DNA of 64,000 bases from Candidatus Paraburkholderia calva (GTDB lineage: Bacteria > Pseudomonadota > Gammaproteobacteria > Burkholderiales > Burkholderiaceae): contig LFLF01000002.1 of assembly GCA_001184395.1 (NCBI GenBank), forward strand, positions 1 to 64,000, written 5' to 3'. Position 1 is the first letter of the stretch. Each line of letters opens with the position of its first letter. The notes beneath the pieces were generated by a model. That model was not told the origin of the DNA and ran no database searches. It worked only from the letters and a program-made list of their open reading frames with translations. Position numbers and translations under genes: made by a program. Below are positions 55,695-64,000 of the stretch, piece after piece.

Positions 55695-58112
55695 ATGACT
55701 AACGCAGTCAATGTTGCGAACGATGTCGCAAAGGATCAGGCGTATGTAGTTTCATTCGAGCAGTTGCGAATGACCGACGTGGAAATCGTCGGTGGCAAGA
55801 ACGCGTCGCTCGGCGAAATGATCAGCCAGCTTTCCGAAGCCGGCGTTCAGGTGCCGAAGGGTTTTGCCACGACCGCGCTCGCCTTTCGCGACTTCCTCCA
55901 TCACAACGATCTGACGGACCGTATTGCCAAACGTCTGGAGTCGCTCGACGTCGACGACGTGAAGGCGCTCGCGGAGTGTGGCAAAGAAATCCGTCAATGG
56001 ATCGTCGACGCGCCGCTGCAACCGCGTCTCGAAGACGAAATCCGTCGTCAGTTCGACATCCTGCAAAACGGCTCGCTCGACGAACTGTCGTTCGCCGTGC
56101 GCTCGTCCGCGACCGCCGAGGATTTGCCCGACGCATCGTTCGCGGGCCAGCAGGAAAGCTACCTCAACGTGGTCGGCATCGAAGACGTGCTCGATCGCAT
56201 GAAGCACGTGTTCGCGTCGCTGTATAACGACCGCGCCATTTCCTATCGCGTGCACAAGGGCTTTATACACGCCGAAGTCGCGTTGTCGGCCGGCGTGCAG
56301 CGCATGGTGCGCTCGGATGTGGGCGCCGCGGGCGTGATGTTTACCATCGACACCGAATCCGGCTTCAAGGAAACCGTTTTCATCACGTCGAGCTACGGGC
56401 TGGGCGAAACGGTCGTGCAAGGCGCGGTGAATCCGGACGAGTTCCACGTCTTCAAGCAGACGCTCGCACAGGGCAAGTACCCGATCATCCGCCGTTCGAT
56501 CGGTTCGAAGCTCATCAAGATGGAGTTCACCAACCCGGGTGAACCCGGTCGCGTGAAGACCGTCGATGTGCCGCACGAGCAGCGCAACCGCTTCTCGATC
56601 ACCGATGAAGACGTCATCACGCTCGCGAAGTACGCGGTCATCATCGAAAAACACTACGAGCGTCCGATGGACATCGAGTGGGGCAAGGACGGCCGCGACG
56701 GCAAGATCTTCATTCTCCAGGCCCGTCCGGAGACGGTGAAGAGCCAGTCGACCGGCAAGGCCGAAATGCGCTTCAAGATCAAGGGCCAGTCGCAAGTGCT
56801 GGCCACGGGCCGCGCGATCGGCCAGAAGATCGGCGCGGGTCCGGTGCGCGTCATTCACGATCCGTCGGAAATGGAACGCGTGCAGCCGGGCGACGTGCTG
56901 GTCGCCGATATGACCGACCCGAACTGGGAGCCGGTGATGAAACGCGCATCGGCCATCGTGACGAATCGCGGCGGGCGTACCTGCCACGCGGCCATCATCG
57001 CGCGCGAGCTGGGTGTGTCGGCGGTGGTCGGCTGCGGCGACGCGACGGACGTGCTGAAGGACGGCGCGCTGGTGACGGTGTCGTGCGCGGAAGGCGACGA
57101 AGGCAAGATCTACGACGGCCTGCTCGAAACCGAAGTCACGGAAGTGAAGCGCGGCGAACTGCCGAAGATCCCCGTCAAGATCATGATGAACGTCGGCAAT
57201 CCGCAACTCGCGTTCGATTTCGCGCAGTTGCCGAACGCGGGCGTGGGTCTGGCGCGTCTCGAGTTCATTATCAATAATAACATCGGCGTGCACCCGAAGG
57301 CGATTCTGGAGTACCCGAATATCGACGCCGACCTGAAGAAAGCGGTGGAGAGCGTGGCGCGTGGTCATGCATCGCCGCGTGCGTTCTACGTCAACAAGCT
57401 GACCGAGGGCATCGCGACGATCGCGGCGGCGTTCTATCCGAAGCCCGTCATCGTGCGTCTGTCGGACTTCAAGTCGAACGAGTACCAGAAGCTGATCGGC
57501 GGTTCGCGCTATGAGCCGGACGAAGAAAACCCGATGCTCGGTTTCCGCGGCGCATCGCGTTACATCACCGACGACTTCGCCGAAGCATTCCACATGGAAT
57601 GTATCGCGCTGAAGAAGGTGCGCGAGGAAATGGGTCTGGACAACGTCGAGATCATGGTGCCGTTCGTGCGTACGCTCGGACAGGCGGATCGCGTCGTCGG
57701 CCTGCTGGAGAAAATTGGCCTGAAGCGCGGCCTGAACGGTCTCAAGCTCGTGATGATGTGCGAAGTGCCGTCCAACGCGATTCTGGCGGAGCAGTTCCTG
57801 GAGCGCTTCGACGGCTTCTCGATCGGCTCGAACGACCTGACGCAGCTGACACTTGGCCTCGACCGCGACTCGGGCATGGAACTGCTCGCGTCGGACTTCG
57901 ACGAGCGCGACGAGGCGGTGCAGTTTATGCTCAAGCGCGCAATCGAAACCTGCCTGAAGATGGGCAAGTATGTCGGCATCTGCGGTCAGGGTCCTTCGGA
58001 TCATCCGGACCTCGCGGAGTGGCTCACGAAGCAGGGCATCGAGTCGATGTCGCTGAATCCGGACACGATCATCAATACGTGGCAACAGTTGGCGAAGACG
58101 CTGGCGAAGTAA
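55695..58112 (+). CDS. ppsA: phosphoenolpyruvate synthase (pyruvate, water dikinase)
   Basis: Makes PEP from pyruvate and ATP for gluconeogenesis, 805 aa from ATG 55695 ([20 protein letters not shown]). The ATP-grasp domain begins [20 protein letters not shown]. The phosphorylated histidine is about H431 in [17 protein letters not shown]. The C-terminal PEP-binding barrel has [40 protein letters not shown] and [19 protein letters not shown] (catalytic Cys). Paired with its regulator ppsR. With aceA lost, gluconeogenesis would run from pyruvate or amino acids rather than acetate. Confidence 0.96.
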   Translation: MTNAVNVANDVAKDQAYVVSFEQLRMTDVEIVGGKNASLGEMISQLSEAGVQVPKGFATTALAFRDFLHHNDLTDRIAKRLESLDVDDVKALAECGKEIRQWIVDAPLQPRLEDEIRRQFDILQNGSLDELSFAVRSSATAEDLPDASFAGQQESYLNVVGIEDVLDRMKHVFASLYNDRAISYRVHKGFIHAEVALSAGVQRMVRSDVGAAGVMFTIDTESGFKETVFITSSYGLGETVVQGAVNPDEFHVFKQTLAQGKYPIIRRSIGSKLIKMEFTNPGEPGRVKTVDVPHEQRNRFSITDEDVITLAKYAVIIEKHYERPMDIEWGKDGRDGKIFILQARPETVKSQSTGKAEMRFKIKGQSQVLATGRAIGQKIGAGPVRVIHDPSEMERVQPGDVLVADMTDPNWEPVMKRASAIVTNRGGRTCHAAIIARELGVSAVVGCGDATDVLKDGALVTVSCAEGDEGKIYDGLLETEVTEVKRGELPKIPVKIMMNVGNPQLAFDFAQLPNAGVGLARLEFIINNNIGVHPKAILEYPNIDADLKKAVESVARGHASPRAFYVNKLTEGIATIAAAFYPKPVIVRLSDFKSNEYQKLIGGSRYEPDEENPMLGFRGASRYITDDFAEAFHMECIALKKVREEMGLDNVEIMVPFVRTLGQADRVVGLLEKIGLKRGLNGLKLVMMCEVPSNAILAEQFLERFDGFSIGSNDLTQLTLGLDRDSGMELLASDFDERDEAVQFMLKRAIETCLKMGKYVGICGQGPSDHPDLAEWLTKQGIESMSLNPDTIINTWQQLAKTLAK

Positions 58113-58181
58113 GCCGTATTAGCCTGTCAGGGCAATCGCCCCCGAATGTCGGACTCCGGTCCGGCCGCTTCGGGGGGGGGT

Positions 58182-58454
58182 ATGTCACATCTATCCCGAA
58201 CGCAAGGAGGACGAACTCTTGAAACGCGTGCGCCGCATCGGCGGGCAGGTGCAGGCGATCCGCTCGCTCGATGCCGACGCCGATTGCGACAAGATCCTGC
58301 ACTGGTCGCCGCCACGCGGACGCACTGAACGGCTTGCTGGACGAGATCGTCGAGGCGCACGCGCGAGCACGTGGTGCATCCCGACTTAACGCCGGGCGAG
58401 CGGCAGAAGGGTGTCGACGAACTGCTTGAAGCTATCCGGCGCTATTCGAAATAG
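58182..58454 (+). pseudogene. CsoR/RcnR/FrmR-family metal-sensing repressor (DmeR-like), inactivated
   Basis: About 90 codons that read, across frames, HIYPERKEDELLKRVRRIGG, QVQAIRSLDADADCDKIL, LVAATR, ALNGLLDEIVEAHA, EHVVHPDLTPGERQKGVDEL and LEAIRRYSK to a TAG at 58452-58454. RVRRIxGQVxAI, the conserved Cys before KIL, and NGLLDEIVEAHAREHV are the family pattern of all-helical DUF156 repressors. Indels occur just after the ATG (58182), near 58300, near 58320 and near 58362. It ends five bases before a broken CDF exporter gene, the classic dmeRF arrangement. A run of nine G's (58172-58180) lies directly upstream of the start. Confidence 0.82.
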
Positions 58455-58459
58455 ACAAC

Positions 58460-59367
58460 ATGAATCACGAACTCAACGACCACGAACATTCGTTTCTCGG
58501 CGAAGCACATGATGAAAACGCGCGGCGCACCCGGTCGGTTGTCGTGCTGACGCTGCTGATGATGGTTGGCGAAATCGTCGCGGGCTACCTGACGGGGTCG
58601 ATGGCCTTGCTGGCCGATGGTTTCCACATGGCAACGCGCGCGGGCGCGCTGGGCATCGCGGCGCTTGCCTACGCATACGCGCGGCGTCATTCGGCCAATC
58701 GCGCGTTCAGTTTCGGCACCGGCAAGGTCGATAAATTGGCAGGGTTTGCGTCCGCGCTGATACTCGCGCTGGTCTCGGTGGCCATCGGCGTGGAATCGGC
58801 GCTGCGGCTGTTGCGCCCGGCGAGCGTCGAGTTCGGGCAGGCGACGATCATCGCCGCGGTCGGGCTGCTGGTGAATATCGTGCGCTTATCTGCTGCCGAG
58901 CGGCGGCAATCACGGTCATCACCACCACGAACATCATCATGGGCATGCGCACGGTTCCGACAACAACCTGCGATCAGCCTATGTGCATGTACTCGCCGAT
59001 GCGCTCACACCGTGCTGGCGATCGCGGCGCTGCTGGCGGGCCGTTTTCTCGGCTGGGTATGGCTCGATCCGCTGATGGGCATCGTCGGGTGGTCATTGCG
59101 CGCTGGACGTGAACGCTCATGCGCGACACGGCGGACATCCTGCTCGACAAAACCGACGATCACGTGGCCGATGAGATCCGCGAGATTCTGGCCTCGCACG
59201 GCGACGCCGAAATCGCCGACTTGTGCACGTCTGGCAGATCGGTCCGGAGGCGCGCGCTGCCATCGTGAGCGTGCGCACGCGTGCCGGCGTGACGGTCGAT
59301 ACGATTCGCGAACGGGCTCGTGCTTGTCCACGAGGTGTCGCATCTCACGGTGGAGGCGGTGAGCTGA
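58460..59367 (+). pseudogene. cation diffusion facilitator (DmeF-like Co/Ni/Zn exporter), inactivated
   Basis: ATG 58460 gives MNHELNDHEHSFLGEAHDEN and the first helices (SVVVLTLLMMVGEIVAGYLT, GSMALLADGFHMATRAGALG with the HxxxD metal site damaged to HMATR). The frame is open to about 58880 and then breaks at the His-rich loop (other frames: HHEHHHGHAHGSDNNLRSAY, VHVLADA). Pieces LAIAALLAGRFLGWVWLDPL, MGIV and DTADILLDKTDDHVADEIRE, ILASHGDAEIAD continue, then EVSHLTVEAVS to the TGA at 59365-59367. At least four frame changes. It would have exported divalent metals under control of the adjacent sensor. Confidence 0.85.
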
Positions 59368-59373
59368 AAAGAA

Positions 59374-59395
59374 AAGGGCGCTTGCGGGCGCCCTT
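59374..59395 (-). terminator. Terminator of smpB
   Basis: Perfect 8-bp stem aagggcgc (59374-59381) / gcgccctt (59388-59395) with a 6-nt loop. On the minus strand it is followed by ttcttttc. It lies between the convergent CDF pseudogene and smpB. Confidence 0.75.
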
Positions 59396-59401
59396 GCTCG
59401 G

Positions 59402-59851
59402 TTATCGCGCGGCCGTGCGCATCAGTCTCGCGCGCGCGCGATCCCAGTCGCGCTTCTTCTCGGTCTCGCGCTTGTCGTGCAGCTTCTTGCCCTTGGCGAG
59501 GCCGATCTCGCATTTCACGCGGCCTTCCTTGTAGTGAAAATTCAGCGGCACCAGCGTATGCCCGCGCTGCTCGACCTTGCCGATGAGCTTGTCGATCTGA
59601 TCGCGATGCAGCAGCAGCTTGCGCGTGCGCACCGGGTCCAGATTGGCGAACTTCGACGCTTCGGGCAGCGGACTGATATGCGTGCCGATCAGAAACAGCT
59701 CGCCCGCCTTGATGACGACATAGCCTTCCTTGATCTGCCCACGGCCCGCGCGCAGCGCCTTGACTTCCCAGCCTTCGAGCACGAGACCGGCTTCGTAGCG
59801 CTCTTCGATGAAGTAATTGAAGAAGGCTTTTCTGTTGTCGATGATGCTCAT
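59402..59851 (-). CDS. smpB: SsrA-binding protein SmpB
   Basis: tmRNA partner in rescue of stalled ribosomes, 149 aa. Starts [20 protein letters not shown] and has [20 protein letters not shown], the oligonucleotide-binding barrel and the basic C-terminal tail ([20 protein letters not shown]). It is divergent from ratA across 129 bp. The ssrA RNA gene is not in the window. Intact. Confidence 0.96.
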   Translation of the reverse strand: MSIIDNRKAFFNYFIEERYEAGLVLEGWEVKALRAGRGQIKEGYVVIKAGELFLIGTHISPLPEASKFANLDPVRTRKLLLHRDQIDKLIGKVEQRGHTLVPLNFHYKEGRVKCEIGLAKGKKLHDKRETEKKRDWDRARARLMRTAAR

Positions 59852-59980
59852 GAATGGAAAGGGCTCAACTCGTTTAAAATCACGATTTTAGCAACGCGCC
59901 GTCCCGCGGACAAACTCACGCCGCGTTCTCCTGCGCGCCGCAGCCCTGATAAGCCACTGCGAGCCACCGCCGCGCCCTTT

Positions 59981-60418
59981 ATGGCAGACGTTCAAAAAAC
60001 CGTATTGATCCGCCATTCAGCGGAAGAAATGTTCGACCTCGTCACCGATGTCGCCGACTACCCCAATTTCCTGCCGTGGTGCGAGGGCGTGGAAATCGGC
60101 CGGCAGGACGAGAACGGCATGGAAGCGAAGATCGACATCAGCTTCAAGCGGATCAAGCAGAATTTCGCCACGCACAACGTCAACAAGCGGCCGACTTCCA
60201 TCGATATGGAGTTTCTGAGCGGCCCTTTCAAGAAGTTCACCGGCTTCTGGCGCTTCATTCCGCTGCGCGCGGACGCCTGCAAGATCGAATTCGCGCTGCA
60301 CTACGAGTTCTCCAACGTGATTCTGGAGAAAATCATCGGGCCGGTCTTCAGCCACATCGCCAATACCTTCGTCGATTCCTTCGTGAAGCGCGCCGATCAG
60401 CGCTACGGTAAGAAATGA
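59981..60418 (+). CDS. ratA: RatA-type START-domain protein (ubiquinone-binding/toxin family)
   Basis: Product of 145 aa with the START/polyketide-cyclase fold: VQKTVLIRHSAEEMFDLVTD, VADYPNFLPWCEGVEIGRQD and a C-terminal helix ANTFVDSFVKRADQRYGKK. Members include E. coli RatA (proposed 50S-binding anti-association factor) and Coq10 homologues, so the role is uncertain. ATG 59981 is the family start. Four-base overlap with the next gene (ATGA) and the smpB neighbourhood are conserved widely. Confidence 0.88.
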   Translation: MADVQKTVLIRHSAEEMFDLVTDVADYPNFLPWCEGVEIGRQDENGMEAKIDISFKRIKQNFATHNVNKRPTSIDMEFLSGPFKKFTGFWRFIPLRADACKIEFALHYEFSNVILEKIIGPVFSHIANTFVDSFVKRADQRYGKK

Positions 60419-60744
60419 GCCTGCATATCGACGTTTGTTACGGGCTGCCGGAAGGCGCGAGTTTCTCGGCGCGCGTCGATCTGCGCGATGGCGCGACGGT
60501 GTGCGAGGCCATCCAGGCGAGCGGCGTGCTCGCGCGGCATCCGGAAATCGATCTGGCGACGCAGAAAGTCGGCGTGTTCGGCAAGCTGCGGCCGCTCGAT
60601 GCGGCGCTCGCCGAACTCGATCGGGTAGAGATCTATCGCCCGCTGAAGGTCGATCCGAAGACCGCGCGCCAGCGCCGGGTGGACAAGACGCGCAAGGCCG
60701 GTTCGATCGAAGGGCACAAGTGGCAGTCGAAGGATTCGCGCTGA
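60415..60744 (+). CDS. rnfH: RnfH-family ubiquitin-like protein
   Basis: 109 aa, beta-grasp fold. Starts MSLHIDVCYGLPEGASFSAR with VGVFGKLRPLDAALAELDRV and EIYRPLKVDPKTARQRRVDK, the family signature. It forms a conserved antitoxin-like partner of RatA in some gammas (ratA-ratB/rnfH), though the biochemical role is not settled. Coupled to ratA by an ATGA overlap. Intact. Confidence 0.9.
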   Translation: MSLHIDVCYGLPEGASFSARVDLRDGATVCEAIQASGVLARHPEIDLATQKVGVFGKLRPLDAALAELDRVEIYRPLKVDPKTARQRRVDKTRKAGSIEGHKWQSKDSR

Positions 60745-60813
60745 ATCCGCGTAAAGCGCGGGCGCTTCGTTGCCGGCGGGCGGGGGCGCGGCAGTCTTGT
60801 GCTGCCGCACCGA

Positions 60814-61733
60814 TCAGCATACGCCTGTCACCAGCAGGACGACGGCCAGCACTTCCGACCCGCGCGGCAGGCGGCCTTCGTAGACGAACGCGTATAGCAG
60901 CGCGAACAGCGTTTCGAACACGATCATCTGTCCGGAAAGCGTCAGGGGCGGCATTTGGCCGTGGCATTCCACAGCATGTTGCCTACCCACGATCCGATCG
61001 TCGCGAGCGCCGCGCACACGATCCAGAACAGTTGCCAGCGCTCGGCGGACACGTGCGCCTGCACGGGTGCGCGCAGGCAGCATCCACACGAGCAGGCTGA
61101 GCAGCGCGCAGAGCACGCCTGTCACGATGCCCCACAGCACGAACCATTCGTTGCCGTCGAAGTGATCGTTGGTCCGCAGATATCCTGCGTTGACGACTGC
61201 GTACCACGTCCACGCACTCAGCGCGCCGAGCGCTCACGCGAGCCGGGCCAGACGCGTGATGATGCTCGATGCGGCGTTGTCGGCATGCGTGAGCACGTCG
61301 CGAAACACGTCCAGATTGATGCACGCGATGCCCGCGACCACCAGCGCCAGCGGCCACGCGAGGTGTCGCAGATCGACCGCGCCGTGATCGTGCCGCCCGG
61401 CGAGCGTCATGGTGACAGGCAAAATCCCCACGATCAGCGACGTCGGTGCGATGTCCACCAGTTGCACCGCGCTCGTGAGCAGCATGTAGTAGAGCAGGTT
61501 GCCGACGAGCGCGAATTTCACGAGCGCGACGAGATCGGCGCGCGTGAGCTTCGCGGTGAGCCTGCGCGCGAACGGCAGCGCGACCGCGAGCGAGACGATT
61601 CCGTACATGAGATAGCGAGATAGCACCCGATGCTCAGCATCAGTGGCGAGAAATCCGGCAGCAGACGCGGTGCGAGAAAAATGAAACCCCAGATCGCTCG
61701 CGCACACATCCCGTAAAACACACTGTGCTGCAT
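60814..61733 (-). pseudogene. EamA/DMT-family transporter, frameshifted
   Basis: ATG 61733 gives MQHSVFYGMCARAIWGFIFL, APRLLPDFSPLMLSIGCYL, shifts near 61620 to YLMYGIVSLAVALPFARRLT, KFALVGNLLYYMLLTSAVQL and VDIAPTSLIVGILPVTMTLA, and reaches a stop near 61234. WFVLWGIVTGVLCALLSLLV and GQMIVFETLFALLYAFVYEG, in other frames, end at 60814. Repeated hydrophobic helices and SLIVGILPVT fit EamA exporters of unknown substrate. At least three lesions. This is the second such transporter lost in the window. Confidence 0.82.
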
Positions 61734-61902
61734 TACCCGACTCCTGCCTTCGAATTCATTTGACGGCGAGAAGCGTAATAGCCCGCGCGGCCGCCCGTCT
61801 TATTCAAACGTGTACCGCGATGGAGCTGGAAAGCGCGCCTCGGGCCGGCGCGGATTTTGTACGGGTTTGTGCACGAAATCGGCCTAAGTTGCTGTTCGGA
61901 CA

Positions 61903-61931
61903 GTGAAAACCCGAAGAACTATCGGTATAAT
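61903..61931 (+). promoter_or_regulatory. Sigma-70-type promoter of guaB
   Basis: GTGAAA (61903-61908), 17-bp spacer, and a perfect TATAAT (61926-61931), 27 bp upstream of the guaB ATG. The short leader has no obvious hairpin. Confidence 0.65.
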
Positions 61932-61957
61932 CTGCTTTTGCGCCTATAGGATTCGCC

Positions 61958-63418
61958 ATGCGTCTGATCCAGAAAGCACTCACGTTTGATGACGTGCTCC
62001 TCGTGCCCGCGTTCTCCAGCGTTCTGCTGCGCGACACCAGCCTGAAATCCCAGCTGACTCGCAACATCTCCCTGAACATGCCCCTCGTATCCGCCGCCAT
62101 GGACACGGTCACCGAAGGCCGGCTCGCCATCGCCATGGCGCAGATGGGCGGCATCGGCATCGTCCACAAGAATCTCACCGCCAAGGAACAGGCCCGCGAA
62201 GTCGCCAAGGTCAAGCGTTTCGAGTCCGGCGTCGTGCGCGATCCGATTACGATTCCGCCGACCATGCGCGTGCGCGACGTCATCGCGCTCACGCAGCAGC
62301 ACGGCATCTCGGGCTTCCCGGTGGTGGAGGGCGCGCAACTCATCGGCATCGTCACCAACCGCGATCTGCGTTTCGAAGAGCGTCTGGACGAACCGGTGCG
62401 CAATATCATGACGCCGCGCGAGCGTCTGGTGACGGTCAAGGAAGGCACGTCGCTCGCGGAAGCCAAGGCGCTGATGCACAGCCATCGCCTGGAACGCGTG
62501 CTGGTGATGAATGACGCGTTCGAACTGCGCGGCCTGATGACGGTGAAGGACATCACCAAGCAAACCGAAAACCCCGACGCTTGCAAAGACGAAGACGGCA
62601 AGCTATGCGTGGGCGCGGCGGTCGGCGTCGGCGCGGACAACGAAGAGCGCGTGGAACTGCTCGCGGCGGCGGGCGTCGACGTGATCGTGGTCGATACGGC
62701 GCACGGCCATAGCCAGGGCGTGCTGGAGCGCGTGCGCTGGGTCAAGCAAAACTATCCGAAGGTGCAGGTCATCGGCGGCAATATCGCGACGGCGGCAGCG
62801 GCGAAAGCGCTGGTCGAATACGGCGCGGACGCGGTGAAGGTCGGCATCGGCCCCGGCTCCATCTGTACGACGCGGATCGTCGCGGGCGTGGGCGTGCCGC
62901 AGATCACGGCCATCGCCAAGGTGTCGGAAGCGTTGCGCGGCAGCGGCATTCCGGTCATCGCGGACGGCGGTGTGCGCTTCTCGGGCGACGTCTCCAAGGC
63001 GCTCGCGGCAGGCGCGAACGTCGTGATGATGGGCAGCATGTTCGCCGGTACGGAAGAATCGCCGGGCGACGTGTTCCTGTATCAGGGCCGCCAGTACAAG
63101 GCGTATCGCGGCATGGGTTCGGTCGGCGCCATGAAGGACGGCGCGGCGGACCGCTACTTCCAGGACAACTCGGCGAACATCGACAAGCTGGTGCCGGAAG
63201 GTATCGAAGGCCGCATCGCGTACAAGGGTTCGGTCAACGCGATCTTGTTCCAGGTGGTCGGCGGCGTGCGCGCGAGCATGGGCTATTGCGGTTGCCGCAC
63301 CATCTCCGAACTGCACGACAAGGCGGAATTCGTGCAGATCACCGCGGCCGGTATGCGCGAGTCGCATGTGCATGACGTGCAGATCACCAAGGAAGCACCC
63401 AACTATCACGTCGACTAA
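61958..63418 (+). CDS. guaB: IMP dehydrogenase
   Basis: Rate-limiting oxidation of IMP to XMP for GTP synthesis, 486 aa. TIM barrel with two CBS domains inserted at about 95-205 ([40 protein letters not shown]). The catalytic loop Cys is about C303 in [20 protein letters not shown]. The flap and C-terminal parts ([20 protein letters not shown]) are complete. guaA usually follows in this group but is not reached here; a degraded membrane-protein gene comes next. Confidence 0.97.
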   Translation: MRLIQKALTFDDVLLVPAFSSVLLRDTSLKSQLTRNISLNMPLVSAAMDTVTEGRLAIAMAQMGGIGIVHKNLTAKEQAREVAKVKRFESGVVRDPITIPPTMRVRDVIALTQQHGISGFPVVEGAQLIGIVTNRDLRFEERLDEPVRNIMTPRERLVTVKEGTSLAEAKALMHSHRLERVLVMNDAFELRGLMTVKDITKQTENPDACKDEDGKLCVGAAVGVGADNEERVELLAAAGVDVIVVDTAHGHSQGVLERVRWVKQNYPKVQVIGGNIATAAAAKALVEYGADAVKVGIGPGSICTTRIVAGVGVPQITAIAKVSEALRGSGIPVIADGGVRFSGDVSKALAAGANVVMMGSMFAGTEESPGDVFLYQGRQYKAYRGMGSVGAMKDGAADRYFQDNSANIDKLVPEGIEGRIAYKGSVNAILFQVVGGVRASMGYCGCRTISELHDKAEFVQITAAGMRESHVHDVQITKEAPNYHVD

Positions 63419-63433
63419 TCGCGCAGGCTGATC

Positions 63434-64000
63434 ATGAAACCGTTGCTGCGGGTCTTGCTCATCCTCACAAGCCCTGATCTTTCTGGCGTTCGGGCGGCTC
63501 GCCATGGGCCGGCTTGTACGGCGCGCTGCAACTGGATGCAATGCGCACGAGCCGGCGTTTGCCGGGCAGCTGTTCGGCATTTCGTTGTTTGGTCTCGCGT
63601 GGCTGGCCTTTCACGCGGCGGTGGACGGCGCGTTGACTGTACGCGCGGCACGCGTCTCGGGGCACACGTGCAGTGGCTGTCCGGCATCGTCGTGATGGTG
63701 TGGCTGCTCGGGCTTCATATGCCGCAGGTCGACGGCTTCGGACAGATCAGCGCGGCAGCCGGGCATCGTGCTTATGGCTCGGGTTCGGCAGCGTAAGGCT
63801 GTCGTCGGCGGTACGCCGGCACGAGCGCGCGGTGAAGGCGGGTGCGGCCTTGGCCGATCGCGCCGAAAAGCGCGCCGCGAAGACGCACGAGGAGAAGCGG
63901 TCGAAGTCTCCGGCCGGCGAAACCGCGACGGTCGTGCCACCGGATTCAGCGATTCATCCATCGGCGCCGGCCGGTCCGATCGCTGCGGCCTCACGCCGCA
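63434..64000 (+). pseudogene. Hypothetical membrane protein, frameshifted, continues past the window
   Basis: ATG 63434 reads MKPLLRVLLIL and then shifts near 63465. Other frames give LIFLAFGRLAMGRL, EPAFAGQLFGISLFGLAWLA, FHAAVDGALTV and VQWLSGIVVMVWLLGLHMPQ, VDGFGQISAA, then a third frame open to the window edge with VRLSSAVRRHERAVKAGAAL, ADRAEKRAAKTHEEK and a Pro/Ala-rich part. It looks like a three- or four-helix inner-membrane protein with a basic, low-complexity cytoplasmic tail. I do not recognise the family. At least two lesions are needed to join the parts. Confidence 0.55.

Noticed and set aside
55752-58085. 777-codon open frame antisense to ppsA
   Set aside because: Same reason: it coincides with ppsA, a clear intact enzyme, and its translation has no domain.

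Overview
The window is GC-rich chromosomal DNA from a beta-proteobacterium of the Burkholderia / Paraburkholderia / Caballeronia group. The evidence is gene order (rseP-bamA-skp-lpxD-fabZ-lpxA-lpxB-rnhB; rpsB-tsf-pyrH-frr-uppS-cdsA-dxr; smc-zipA-ligA; dapC-dapD-arsC-dapE-prmB) and protein sequences typical of that family. About 39 genes look intact and about 19 are broken by frameshifts, nonsense codons, small deletions or short tandem duplications. That load, with essential genes spared, suggests a host-restricted lineage in genome erosion, such as the leaf-nodule Burkholderia/Caballeronia symbionts. The lifestyle is inference; the lesions are visible.

Layout. 1-3.3 kb: tail of an ISL3-type transposase, a wrecked isocitrate lyase gene (aceA) and the DEAD-box helicase rhlE. 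3.8-7.6 kb: a broken acyl-CoA-binding protein gene, then tsaB-rimI-uracil-DNA glycosylase and a broken DUF1853 gene. 7.6-9.4 kb: a thiamin salvage cluster thiM-thiE-thiD in which only thiD is intact and thiM is fused to thiE by deletion. 9.5-18.4 kb: lplT and alr (intact, divergent), then broken radA, CoA-transferase, ABC-F ATPase and cardiolipin synthase genes around an intact glutathione peroxidase gene. 18.5-23.1 kb: prmB, dapE and dapD intact, with arsC-like and dapC broken. 23.3-32.3 kb: a broken EamA transporter, then smc-zipA-ligA-def, all intact.

32.4-37.5 kb (minus strand): a small hypothetical gene, a broken RsuA-family pseudouridine synthase, glnD and map. 37.5-53.2 kb: a long AT-rich leader, then sixteen intact genes on one strand for translation (rpsB, tsf, frr), UMP kinase, undecaprenyl-PP, CDP-diacylglycerol and isoprenoid synthesis, envelope proteolysis, outer-membrane assembly (bamA, skp), lipid A (lpxD, lpxA, lpxB), fabZ and rnhB. 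53.4-64 kb: a frameshifted SpoU methyltransferase gene, the divergent ppsR/ppsA pair, a broken metal-sensor/CDF exporter pair resembling dmeRF, smpB facing ratA-rnfH, a broken EamA transporter, guaB, and a degraded membrane-protein gene running off the end.

What is kept is translation, cell wall, lipid A, DNA replication and nucleotide synthesis. What is lost is the glyoxylate shunt, thiamin salvage, drug/metabolite export, metal export, a phospholipid synthase and an accessory recombination protein. The most unusual signal is a repeated mutational signature: at least ten short perfect or near-perfect tandem duplications (units of 8 to 20 bp), four of them causing frameshifts, plus microdeletions between short repeats. 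No defence system, CRISPR array, prophage or biosynthetic cluster was seen. No tRNA or rRNA gene was recognised by eye.
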